This document shows positions 51,495 through 58,903 of a DNA stretch of 64,000 nucleotides, piece after piece (positions within the stretch are counted from its first letter, which is position 1; each line of letters begins with the position of its first letter). The stretch spans positions 1 through 64,000 of the forward strand of contig DATLNM010000014.1 of assembly GCA_035536775.1 (NCBI GenBank). The letters run 5' to 3'. Below the pieces are notes generated by a model. The model ran no database searches and was not told the DNA's origin. It was given only the letters and a program-made list of their open reading frames with translations. This DNA is from DATLNM01 sp035536775 (GTDB lineage Bacteria; Actinomycetota; CADDZG01; WHSQ01). The position numbers and the translations under genes were made by a program.

Positions 51495-52616
51495 TCAGCT
51501 CGACGTGTCGACTCCCACTTCCCGGTCTCGATGCTTAAGTGAGATTCCTGCGCCCGCCTTAGGGGACGCGTCACACCTCAGCGTCGATTTACCTTCCAAT
51601 GCCCAGCGGACGCATTGCGGCTGCCGGTACTCGGCGCGGTAGGTCCAGTCAACGGTCTCCCCGGCGACGGTTCCGGTTCCCTGTCCAGTCTCGTTGAGCC
51701 CATCCAGTCCCACGTAGCCTTCGCCAGTGTTATTGCCCTTCGAGTCGGCCAGCGGTGGCAGAAGACCTGAGCCGCTCATCCTCGGCGAACCTCCGTCGCT
51801 AGCGGAGCGAGAGGGCTCCGAGAGGAAACCGGTGCGGGTTGGCTTGTCCGCTGGCGCGGATCCAGCTGCGACGCTCCCCATTTCGTGAACGGACGTGACC
51901 ATGAGTGGCGATGCAGAAGGGGCTTGGGGTCCTGGCGCGATAGCACGAGGCAGAGCTAGCGAAGTTAGAAACAGAACGGCCCCGGCAGCAGCTTGGCCTA
52001 CCAAGGTCCAGTCGTGCCCGCCCACCGCCTGTTTCAAGCGGATCGAAGACCTGCGAGAAAGTCCGACGACCGGGCCCGCCATCCCCCAAGCGGCATCCGA
52101 TGCCCGCTCCATCAGCACCTTCAGCCCCTGTCGAGCTCGGGAGCGAGCGGTCCTTGTCGCTGTCCCACCGGAACCGACTCCGACGTAACCAGCTTCGGCT
52201 AGGAGCAGCGTCTGGTACCGGGGCTTGAGCTTGCGTATCGCGAGATGCACAGCGCTCAGGTGGATCCGCGCAAGCGCACGTTGCTCGATATCGACTCCGG
52301 TCCCTCGGTCGACCAGCGTGTCTCGAAGCTCCACTCGATTGTGCTTGCGGTGGTGATCTACAACCAGCCGGCGCGCGATGGTGAGCGCAAGGGGCATCAG
52401 CGGCTGGTTGGTATCTATTTGGGCCCAGCGGACGAACAGCCGGGTTCCCGCTTCCTGGACGATGTCCTCCACGAGGGAACGGGAAACACCCTCCGCAAGG
52501 AGCCGGCTCTCGAGGCGCTGTGCGATGTCGGCCCAGATGGACTCGAAGGTCAGGGTCGAGCCGGTGGTGTCTTCGATAACGGGGTCCACGCCGCATTCTT
52601 CTGGCTCAGCAGGCAA
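51495..52616 (-). CDS. ECF-like sigma factor fused to a membrane helix and extracytoplasmic tail
   Basis: 373 residues from a TTG (GTG at 52589 also possible). Residues ~25-95 resemble sigma region 2 (IWADIAQRLESRLLAEGVSRSLVEDIVQEAGTRLFVRWAQI ... ALTIARRLVVDHHRKHNR), ~115-170 region 4 (IRKLKPRYQTLLLAEAGYVGVGSGGTATRTARSRARQGLKVLMER). A membrane helix follows at ~203-224 (TLVGQAAAGAVLFLTSLALP), then ~145 residues outside with two Cys (QCVRWALEGKSTLRC). Sigma and membrane sensor are thus one chain. The region 2 match is loose. Confidence 0.7.
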   Translation of the reverse strand: MPAEPEECGVDPVIEDTTGSTLTFESIWADIAQRLESRLLAEGVSRSLVEDIVQEAGTRLFVRWAQIDTNQPLMPLALTIARRLVVDHHRKHNRVELRDTLVDRGTGVDIEQRALARIHLSAVHLAIRKLKPRYQTLLLAEAGYVGVGSGGTATRTARSRARQGLKVLMERASDAAWGMAGPVVGLSRRSSIRLKQAVGGHDWTLVGQAAAGAVLFLTSLALPRAIAPGPQAPSASPLMVTSVHEMGSVAAGSAPADKPTRTGFLSEPSRSASDGGSPRMSGSGLLPPLADSKGNNTGEGYVGLDGLNETGQGTGTVAGETVDWTYRAEYRQPQCVRWALEGKSTLRCDASPKAGAGISLKHRDREVGVDTSS

Positions 52617-52726
52617 AGCCCTGCTCAGTCCCGGCGGCCAGTTCTGGCCGCGGCCTGGAGCCTTATCGGATGACCTTCGACAGTGCCGTCAGTCGCAACC
52701 CTTCGCCGAGATGGCATGTTCTTGCC

Positions 52727-52862
52727 ACAGGTGTAACAGGAAGCCGCCCGTCCTGTGTTTCCCCTATGGCACCCATGATCGAGACCCGCTTTTGCTGGCC
52801 AATGGGGAAACTTCTGGCCACCGGTGTAACGGTCAGCCCTCTGACACGTGTTCACCGTATGG
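52727..52862 (+). promoter_or_regulatory. Tandem promoter-like duplication, 93-bp period
   Basis: Two copies of TGTAAC-N17-GTGTT-N6-ATGG: TGTAAC at 52732 and 52825, GTGTT at 52755 and 52848, ATG at 52766 and 52859. Flanks also match (GCCAC before, GG after). This is the layout of an ECF promoter feeding a leaderless mRNA, duplicated in front of the HTH gene. Confidence 0.5.
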
Positions 52863-53116
52863 AAAGGGAAAAGAAGGGCACATCGACCCCGGAGCTCACT
52901 TCTGAGGAGCTCTCGATTGTGGACCTCCTCGCTCAAGGCCTCACCGATGACGCAATAGCACGGCGCCTCGGCTTGGCGAAGCGCACGTATCGACGCCGCC
53001 TCGACAACTTGTTGGCGGAGCTCGGCGCAAGGTCGCGGTTCCAAGCAGGTGCGATGGCTGTTCAACGCGGCTGGATAAAGGAGCCGATCACCGGACGCAG
53101 CGATGACCCTTATTGA
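52859..53116 (+). CDS. LuxR-type HTH DNA-binding protein
   Basis: 85 residues from ATG 52859; in-frame ATG 52766 and an earlier start at 52670 exist, but the extra sequence contains the promoter duplication and looks non-coding. HTH of the LuxR/NarL type: LTSEELSIVDLLAQGLTDDAIARRLGLAKRTYRRRLDNLLAELGARSRFQAGAMAVQRGWI. No receiver domain. Divergent from the sigma-membrane fusion and upstream of a secreted protein. Confidence 0.75.
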   Translation: MEREKKGTSTPELTSEELSIVDLLAQGLTDDAIARRLGLAKRTYRRRLDNLLAELGARSRFQAGAMAVQRGWIKEPITGRSDDPY

Positions 53117-53194
53117 CCACCGCGACATGAAGGACCTTGTCGTTCTACTCGGTAAGCCAGGAACCACAGACACCAACAAGGAAGGAGACACACG

Positions 53195-54061
53195 ATGAGA
53201 GCAGTAGCGACGACACTGACGATGCTGATAGTCGGCACCGTTCTGAGCAGCACAGTGCTCGCACAGCCCGTATCGCCTCGCCAGGAGACGCACATCTACA
53301 ACGGCAGCCGAGGTGGAAGCGGCAACGACGAAACAAACCTCCAGGAGCTTGTCTTCTCCCCCATGAAGGGTGAGCGCTATGCGTTGATCCAGGTTGTCGA
53401 CAACTACAACTCCTCCGAGAACGTACGTGTCACGGTGAGCCAGGATGTCAACGGTGACGGCGAGCTAGAGCACCAGTACGAGATCTGCGGCGCGACCCCC
53501 AAGCCCGTCGCGATCGCAGGTGGGACCGACATCGACGCGGTCGTCGAAACCGTCGGGTGCGACGGCACGCTAGGTGCCACCATGGGATATGTCGAGATGC
53601 TGTACTTCCGCTCCAAGTCTCACTTCACCAAGTGGCAGGCGAGCCGAAATGGGGAGTTCGATCCCGCCAAGTTCAGAGGGACGCAACGTGTAACGGAGGC
53701 CACCTACCAAGGTGGTGGCGTCGGGGCAGCCGACAGGGACGTGACCCTCTTCCATTTCAAAGCCGGTGATGGAGAAGCGCTAGGAGGCGCTCGGTTCATG
53801 GTCAGTGCGAACGAAACCTTCTTGTCGCTCGAGATCGCCGACGCTTCGGGTTTGCCGACCCGAGCCTCGGTGTACGTGGGGAACGCGGCGGGTACCCGCT
53901 TCGCGGGGACCTTCTGCGGGGCGACTCAAAGCCCAATCCGCGTGGAGCCCGGACAGGAAATCATGGTTCAGACAAGCACCGGGGCATGTGCGGACGGCTC
54001 CCCGGCGGCGGCTACAGAGGGAACCGTTACCGCGACTTTCTATGCTCCAGCGAACCCATAA
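53195..54061 (+). CDS. Secreted protein with two copies of the beta-family domain (member 4)
   Basis: 288 residues. Signal peptide MRAVATTLTMLIVGTVLSSTVLA. Domain 1 (~45-150): LVFSPMKGERYALIQVVDNYN ... QDVNGDGELE (degenerate EF-hand-like) ... ICGATPKPVAIAGG. Domain 2 (~175-288): MVSANETFLSLEIADASGLPTRASVYVG ... FCGATQSPIRVEPGQEIMVQTSTGACADG ... EGTVTATF. Shine-Dalgarno AAGGAAGGAG. A third, broken domain follows immediately. Confidence 0.8.
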   Translation: MRAVATTLTMLIVGTVLSSTVLAQPVSPRQETHIYNGSRGGSGNDETNLQELVFSPMKGERYALIQVVDNYNSSENVRVTVSQDVNGDGELEHQYEICGATPKPVAIAGGTDIDAVVETVGCDGTLGATMGYVEMLYFRSKSHFTKWQASRNGEFDPAKFRGTQRVTEATYQGGGVGAADRDVTLFHFKAGDGEALGGARFMVSANETFLSLEIADASGLPTRASVYVGNAAGTRFAGTFCGATQSPIRVEPGQEIMVQTSTGACADGSPAAATEGTVTATFYAPANP

Positions 54062-54068
54062 CAGGGAG

Positions 54069-54373
54069 GTGGATTTCCAGCTGGCCTAGAAACGGACGGA
54101 TCGACCTGGAGAGGGCTTCGTCGCGGTGTCGATCGAGGACGAGACCGGGCTACCCACGCGAGCACTCGTGGTCCAGCAGAAGCGGACCGACTTCGGCCCC
54201 CGGTAGTGCTCAAGGAAGATATCTGCGGAGGCACGAACCGTCCGATCGCGATCCGCAGCGACCTCAAGGTAGAGGTATTGGTCCAAGAAGGACCATGTGC
54301 CGACGGAACGAACGCGGCGGCGACGTCCGGGACGGTCGAAGCAACCTTCACCACTAAAGCGACCATGGGCTAA
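54069..54373 (+). pseudogene. Broken third beta-family domain
   Basis: From GTG 54069 (behind AGGGAG) the frame reads VDFQLA, an in-frame TAG at 54087, then KRTDRPGEGFVAVSIEDETGLPTRALVVQ to another TAG near 54205; a one-base shift restores DICGGTNRPIAIRSDLKVEV ... GPCADGTNAAATSGTVEATF to TAA 54373. It aligns along its length with domain 2 of the upstream gene, so it was a separate gene or a third domain now inactivated by a stop and a frameshift. Confidence 0.8.
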
Positions 54374-54382
54374 CGGATCTCG

Positions 54383-54553
54383 CTAGTCCAGAAATGAGGC
54401 CCCACCCGAGTTACTGGGTGGGGCCTGTTGCATTTCTGGATCAGGTCGACTCGTAGGCTCTCCGCCTATCGCGTTCTCCTGATGGTCCAGGATGCCGGCG
54501 AGCCTGTCGCGCTCCTCGTCGGTGAGGGTGCGAACGCTCATCGCATCGAGCAT
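54383..54553 (-). CDS. Possible 56-residue protein downstream of the pair B operon
   Basis: Frame ATG 54553 to TAG 54383. MLDAMSVRTLTDEERDRLAGILDHQENA is a plausible helical sequence with GC-rich third positions, and the frame stays open upstream (SATGEFVDE). The second half runs through the hairpin at 54398 and is less protein-like. Could be a remnant. Confidence 0.3.
   Translation of the reverse strand: MLDAMSVRTLTDEERDRLAGILDHQENAIGGEPTSRPDPEMQQAPPSNSGGASFLD
54389..54439. terminator. Bidirectional terminator-like hairpin
   Basis: Perfect 10-bp stem GGCCCCACCC/GGGTGGGGCC (54398-54407/54416-54425) with an 8-nt loop, extended by outer arms CCAGAAATG and CATTTCTGG. Sits between the convergent secreted-protein and pair B operons. 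Only a short T-rich tract follows. Confidence 0.65.
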
Positions 54554-54620
54554 CTCGTCGACGAATTCGCCTGTTGCAGAGGTACCAGGGGTCCCCCCGG
54601 CACTCGCAGACTCGACCCAA

Positions 54621-55382
54621 TCACATCGTCGGGTGGAGGTGCCACGGAATCATGCCGGGTTCTGCGGGGATGATGAGAACGGTCTTCACCTTGTCGTCGA
54701 ACGCCACGACGTTCATGCACGTCCGGTCGCGGTAGTCGCCCTGAGCGATCTCAGCGGTCCAATCATCGAAGCGATGCTTCTCCAGGACCGAGGTAACGGT
54801 CTGCAAGGATGTGCCTTCATCGAGGCAGACGTCTTTCTCATCGACCCCGCCGGCGGTGCCGGCGTTGTAAAGCTGGCGGTACACGTCGTCACGCATCTTC
54901 GCGAACCTGCGTGCGGCGTCGCGATAGCCCTCGGGCAGCGGCTGGAGCCCAAGGTGTGTGCACACCTCGTTATCACCCGTGGGGAAAACAGCTACGGCTC
55001 CTCCGGAGTTGATGCACGCCGTCATCGCTGGGACGTTCTCCGAGGAGGTCCCGATGTCGCCACGAGCCCACAGGTCCTCACAGACGCGGATCGGATCTCC
55101 ACCTGTCGTCGACACGATCGCGACATCGGAGTCACTCTCGCTTACCGAGCCATAACAGCCGATCCCGCTGGCTACGACCTCATCGCTATTCAGCACCGCG
55201 TAGCTCGTCGCGGCCACGCTGAGCAGAGCGGCAGGCACCAAGACCGCCGCGATGCGCCGGCGTCTGCGCTGGGTAGGACGCTTCCGTTCGTTCCTTATCT
55301 CTTTCATGAGAGCTTCCTTTCTCGTTGCAAGCCGAGTCTGAGGGAACTCTCGAAGGGGCGGCGGAGCCGGAATCTGCTTCAT
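54621..55382 (-). CDS. Single-pass membrane protein, presumed anti-sigma partner (pair B)
   Basis: 253 residues; ATG overlaps the sigma stop (ATGA). A basic N-terminus (RKRPTQRRRRR), a membrane helix (~44-64: AAVLVPAALLSVAATSYAVL) and an extracytoplasmic domain with six Cys (IGCYGSV, IRVCEDLW, TACINSG, NEVCTHLG, DVCLDEG, RTCMNVV). No known anti-sigma fold is evident. Organisation matches pairs A and C. Confidence 0.68.
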   Translation of the reverse strand: MKQIPAPPPLREFPQTRLATRKEALMKEIRNERKRPTQRRRRRIAAVLVPAALLSVAATSYAVLNSDEVVASGIGCYGSVSESDSDVAIVSTTGGDPIRVCEDLWARGDIGTSSENVPAMTACINSGGAVAVFPTGDNEVCTHLGLQPLPEGYRDAARRFAKMRDDVYRQLYNAGTAGGVDEKDVCLDEGTSLQTVTSVLEKHRFDDWTAEIAQGDYRDRTCMNVVAFDDKVKTVLIIPAEPGMIPWHLHPTM

Positions 55383-56002
55383 CCCTCTACCTCTCTGGGC
55401 TGGGTGGTGGAAGCTCTTGCCAGAGCGTCTCTGTCCTGTGTGTCATGTCCGTTGTCGCCCTCGAGTTCCATGAGGCCGCGGCGCGCCCTCGAAAGGCGGG
55501 ACTTCACGGTCCCTGCTGGCACGCCTAGTGCGATAGCCGCCTCCTCATAGGTGAGCTCCGACCACACCACGAGGGCGACTACTTCTTGGTGCTCGGGGGG
55601 CAGCTTCTTCAGCTGCTCGAGAACTGCCTTCATGCGCCGTTCGTCATCGATGCGCCCTGCGACATCGTCCGCGAGCCCGTCCTGCGGTCGCTCCTCAATT
55701 ACGGCGAGCCTCTGGAGCGCGGTCTCTCGCCGCCGCCGAGACCGAATGTCATTCCGGAAGAGGTTGGTGGCTACCCCGAGGAGCCAAGGTCTGATCGAGT
55801 CGTTCGCGAGGAGAACCTCGTCGCGCCTTCTCCACGCCTCTAAGAAGGTGGCCGAGGTGAGGTCCTCCGCTTCAGCCCAGTTGCCCCGTCGGCGGAAACA
55901 GTAGTTATAGACAGAGGACGCGTGACGTTCGAACAATGTCGCAAAGGCCGCGTCGGATCCGGCCGCGGCCTGGTCCCACAGATCGCGGTCCAGTTCCTCC
56001 AT
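55379..56002 (-). CDS. ECF RNA polymerase sigma factor (pair B)
   Basis: 207 residues from ATG 56002. Region 2: FATLFERHASSVYNYCFRRRGNWAEAEDLTSATFLEAWRRRDEV ... IRPWLLGVATNLFRNDIRSRRRR; region 4: LKKLPPEHQEVVALVVWSELTYEEAAIALGVPAGTVKSRLSRARRGL. Complete. The RFFxxLxG-type spacing between regions is normal. A 10-bp hairpin lies 56-83 nt upstream of the start. Confidence 0.94.
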   Translation of the reverse strand: MEELDRDLWDQAAAGSDAAFATLFERHASSVYNYCFRRRGNWAEAEDLTSATFLEAWRRRDEVLLANDSIRPWLLGVATNLFRNDIRSRRRRETALQRLAVIEERPQDGLADDVAGRIDDERRMKAVLEQLKKLPPEHQEVVALVVWSELTYEEAAIALGVPAGTVKSRLSRARRGLMELEGDNGHDTQDRDALARASTTQPREVEG

Positions 56003-56334
56003 ACCTTTAAGTGTCCGCTGCCCACGCGCTGGTTCCCGAGATCCTTGTGGGCCCCAACCGGGAGGGCGCACCAAAGCCCTCCCGGAATCGAATCGGTTTC
56101 TTAGCAGCTACCCGAAGCAACTTGTGGGACCTGCCGTTGGGGACGAACAGGTCGTGTCAGCAAGGCTGTGCCGATCCCACCTATGGCAGTTAGCGTGTGA
56201 ATCACCTGGTCGGCCCCGTTGGACGCGAACGAGAAAGTCGCGGGAGGCAACAGGGCGAGGGTAACCACTCGACCTCTCGCTCCGACCGTCGCAGGAGATA
56301 GCACATTCGGACGGTCCCAGCGGCAACTTTTCTG
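56003..56334. other. Intergenic region with a 10-bp hairpin
   Basis: 332 bp between the divergent sigma B gene and a membrane-protein gene. Perfect stem CCGGGAGGGC/GCCCTCCCGG at 56058-56067/56076-56085 with an 8-nt loop, within the probable leader of the sigma gene. No credible gene otherwise; the long minus-strand frame across here is Arg/Ser-rich shadow sequence. Confidence 0.55.
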
Positions 56335-56850
56335 ATGAGCGTCTATGAGCCGATCGGATCGACATGCGAGGTGCCGGCCCCGATACATTTCCACGTGAAC
56401 ATGCCAAGGCATTCCAACCGGGCGACCCGGTACACAGCGCGCCGCGCCCGCCCCCCGCTGTGCGCAGCTGTCATCTTCGGAGCTGTGGCTGGGGCTTTGG
56501 TGTTTGGAGCTCTGGGCGCCGCGGTCGGGTTGTTTGTCAACACAGTGATGGGGAGCGACTCGGGATGGGAGTGGCTCACCGCGTCCCTGATCGGGGCCGT
56601 GGTTGCTGGCTGGGTCGGAGCGACTCTGGGCTGTTTCTTCGCCGCTCACGTTATGCGTGCAGCCGACGCAAGGGCGATCTCCAGAAGGATGGCCACGTCG
56701 GTGGTCCCTGCGACCCTGGTTGGATTCGCCGTCGGTGTTCTGGCCGAGAATCTCCACCCATCGCTCTTCATCATTTCGCTGCTCGGATTTCCACTCTTCG
56801 CCGCGCCCGCACTGGCTTGCTCTCGTTCCCGAAGCACGACTGTCTCCTAG
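56335..56850 (+). CDS. Four-helix membrane protein near sigma pair B
   Basis: 171 residues from ATG 56335, or 149 from ATG 56401. Four hydrophobic stretches (LCAAVIFGAVAGALVFGALGAAVGLFV, WLTASLIGAVVAGWVGATLGCFFAAHVM, TSVVPATLVGFAVGVLAENL, LFIISLLGFPLFAAPALA), Gly/Ala-rich like the protein beside pair A. No family recognised. Confidence 0.6.
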   Translation: MSVYEPIGSTCEVPAPIHFHVNMPRHSNRATRYTARRARPPLCAAVIFGAVAGALVFGALGAAVGLFVNTVMGSDSGWEWLTASLIGAVVAGWVGATLGCFFAAHVMRAADARAISRRMATSVVPATLVGFAVGVLAENLHPSLFIISLLGFPLFAAPALACSRSRSTTVS

Positions 56851-56940
56851 TATCGAACACTGGCCGATCACCATCGTGCCAACAAGGTTGATGCCCGGCT
56901 GACGGGGTTCTCCTCTCTCCGATTGCAGCGGCGCAACGAG

Positions 56941-57264
56941 CTACTCCGACTTCACTGCGACGACGCGTTCGACCCCGCCAGCTCGACCCAGTCGTTCGCG
57001 TTGAACTACGTCGAAGCCGAGTCCCTCGAGCTGATCTGCCGGTCGGCGCGTCATGTGCTCCCCCTCGAGCCGCCGAGAGAAGAACTCGATCACCTTCTGC
57101 AGCCACAGCGCGGAGCTAAGACCACCTCCAGACTCCCCAGTCTCGATCCTGACGCCACTGGCCACATCATGTCGCTCACTCGGAATCAACAAGGCATCGT
57201 TGTCGGGATAGCCGCGCTCCCGCTCGGTTCGTGCCGTTTGTTCAGGCTTCAGAAGGTGAAACAT
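56941..57264 (-). pseudogene. 3' remnant of a class I SAM-dependent methyltransferase
   Basis: The last ~57 residues (SALWLQKVIEFFSRRLEGEHMTRRPADQLEGLGFDVVQRERLGRAGGVERVVAVK) match the C-terminal end of UbiE/PmtA-like methyltransferases. The SAM-binding N-terminal part is missing; the upstream part of the frame is unrelated. A truncated gene. Confidence 0.6.
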
Positions 57265-57314
57265 AGGCAGCTATGGCGGACATATGGGGTCGTAGGCCTA
57301 CCTAGGAGGCGACC

Positions 57315-57863
57315 CTGAAGAGTCATCCGAGAGATCTCATCGAAGCTCTTTACAAGGAGCATGCCGATCGGGTCCTGAGGTACGCACAGCGACGAGTACC
57401 AACCCACGACGCCGAGGAGGTCGTCGCGCAAACCTTCCTCGTCGCGTGGCGACGAGTCCACGACGTCCCACTTGAAAACCCGCTCCCTTGGTTGTTCGGG
57501 ATAGCGCGTAACGTCATCCGCAACCTTCAACGCTCAGACAGACGGCAGACACGAGTAGCGACGCGCATCGCCATGCTTCGACCAGAACCCGCCGAAACCG
57601 GAGCTAAACACGAGCTGCCCGACGAACTTCGTGAGGCGCTCGCCTCCTTATCCCCTCTCGACCGTGAAGTCCTGCTCCTTGTCGCCTGGGAGGAACTCGA
57701 CCACTCTCAAGCAGCCGCGGCGATGGGCTGGTCGAAGACGAACTTCCGACTCCGCCTCCATCGAGCGCGTAAGCGCTTACGGCAACGACTCACCAACGCC
57801 GATCAGCCTTTTCCACGATCGTCATTGACCCACACAACGCCAGCACGGGAGGAAGCCCGATGA
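57315..57863 (+). CDS. ECF RNA polymerase sigma factor (pair C), apparent CTG start
   Basis: 182 residues if begun at CTG 57315. Region 2 (LIEALYKEHADRVLRYAQRRVPTHDAEEVVAQTFLVAWRRVHDVPLENPLPWLFGIARNVIRNLQR) needs this length; the only ordinary in-frame start is TTG 57494-area, inside region 2. AGGAGG (57304-57309) lies 5 nt before the CTG, and a stop codon at 57303 closes the frame. Region 4: LASLSPLDREVLLLVAWEELDHSQAAAAMGWSKTNFRLRLHRARKRLR. Overlaps its partner gene by ATGA. Confidence 0.85.
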   Translation: MKSHPRDLIEALYKEHADRVLRYAQRRVPTHDAEEVVAQTFLVAWRRVHDVPLENPLPWLFGIARNVIRNLQRSDRRQTRVATRIAMLRPEPAETGAKHELPDELREALASLSPLDREVLLLVAWEELDHSQAAAAMGWSKTNFRLRLHRARKRLRQRLTNADQPFPRSSLTHTTPAREEAR

Positions 57864-58777
57864 AGCAAGAGACCGACGACATGATGCTGCTTCAAACTCA
57901 CAACCCCATTCCGGAAACGAGTAAGTCCGACTGGGCCGACAGCGACGCGGGGCGCGCTCTCTTCTCCCGGATCGAAGCGCACCTAGGGCAGGTCAGGCCC
58001 GCCCCAAGGCAGCCTCGGTGGCGGCGGCCAACCGTAACCATCCCGATCTTTGTGGTGCTCAGCGCCACCGGTTTGTTGTTCGCATCAGCAATCGCCGGCG
58101 ACAAGGTCATCAACGTTGCGGCCGAGGAAGCGCTCTTTAACCCCGCGGCGGTCGAACGAGAGTTGGCCGCCCAAGGCATCCAGGCTCAGGTACAGGTCGT
58201 CCCTGTCAACGACTTCCTGGTAGGCAAGTGGTTCCACTTGTACTTCCACCCGCGAGCGCAGGTCGATGACGAGACCTTCCATCTGCTGCAGAGCTATGTC
58301 GGCGTCATCAACGGGGCATCCGAGTCTGTTCTGGAGCGCTGCCCCATCGGCGACTGTGCTCGCACCTCCCTGCTCGAGATCCCCGGGAGCGTCAAAGGCC
58401 CAATGACCTTGGTCGTAGGACGCCAGCCCCAGCCCGGTGAGGAGTACTGGGCCGAAGAAATCGATTGGGACAATGAGCTTGCCCCCAGTGGAGCGCTCTA
58501 CTGCCTTCGCCTCGAAGACAAGACCCCGACAGAGGCCGGTCCCCTCTTGCGTAACCTCGGCTACGAGATCATCTGGGTACATGAAGCGGACAAGACCAGC
58601 AGTGAAGTGGCGTCCCCGCCCGCCGGGTCCATGATCACGTTCGCATTCTTCCGCGGACCCGACGTCGTGGACGTAAGAACCGCCGAACCTGCAATGGCAG
58701 AGAGATACAAGGCGGCGGGCGGCACCCCCTCGCAGGAACATCCGCGGAGTTCCGCCCCCTGGGCACCGGATTGCTAG
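57860..58777 (+). CDS. Single-pass membrane protein, presumed anti-sigma partner (pair C)
   Basis: 305 residues. Cytoplasmic N-terminus of ~55 residues (DWADSDAGRALFSRIEAHLGQVRP), a membrane helix (TIPIFVVLSATGLLFASAIAG), and a ~225-residue outside domain with four Cys (ERCPIGDC, ALYCLRLE, end APDC). No ZAS motif. Starts within the sigma stop. Same plan as pairs A and B but a different outside domain. Confidence 0.68.
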   Translation: MKQETDDMMLLQTHNPIPETSKSDWADSDAGRALFSRIEAHLGQVRPAPRQPRWRRPTVTIPIFVVLSATGLLFASAIAGDKVINVAAEEALFNPAAVERELAAQGIQAQVQVVPVNDFLVGKWFHLYFHPRAQVDDETFHLLQSYVGVINGASESVLERCPIGDCARTSLLEIPGSVKGPMTLVVGRQPQPGEEYWAEEIDWDNELAPSGALYCLRLEDKTPTEAGPLLRNLGYEIIWVHEADKTSSEVASPPAGSMITFAFFRGPDVVDVRTAEPAMAERYKAAGGTPSQEHPRSSAPWAPDC

Positions 58778-58809
58778 GTCGATAGCTAGCTGCTTGACGG
58801 TACGCGAAA

Positions 58810-58833
58810 GGAGCCCGGCTTGCGCCGGGCTCC
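58810..58833. terminator. Terminator-like hairpin after sigma pair C
   Basis: Perfect 10-bp stem GGAGCCCGGC/GCCGGGCTCC with loop TTGC, 33 nt after the pair C operon. No T-run, so intrinsic termination would be weak. Confidence 0.55.
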
Positions 58834-58903
58834 CGACGTGCCGGGTGAGGAGGGGTTACCCGGCGGCCGCCGCAGGGGCCGGGAGTAGCGCGAGACTTGC
58901 CAG

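Noticed and set aside
52670..52858. Longer start for the LuxR HTH gene
   Set aside because: The added part contains two tandem promoter-like units and no protein-like sequence.
56101..56874. Long minus-strand frame
   Set aside because: Ser/Arg/Gly-rich shadow of the plus-strand membrane protein, with no start context or motif.
56923..57318. Plus-strand frame over the methyltransferase remnant
   Set aside because: Its translation has no recognisable features, while the minus strand reads as the end of a methyltransferase.
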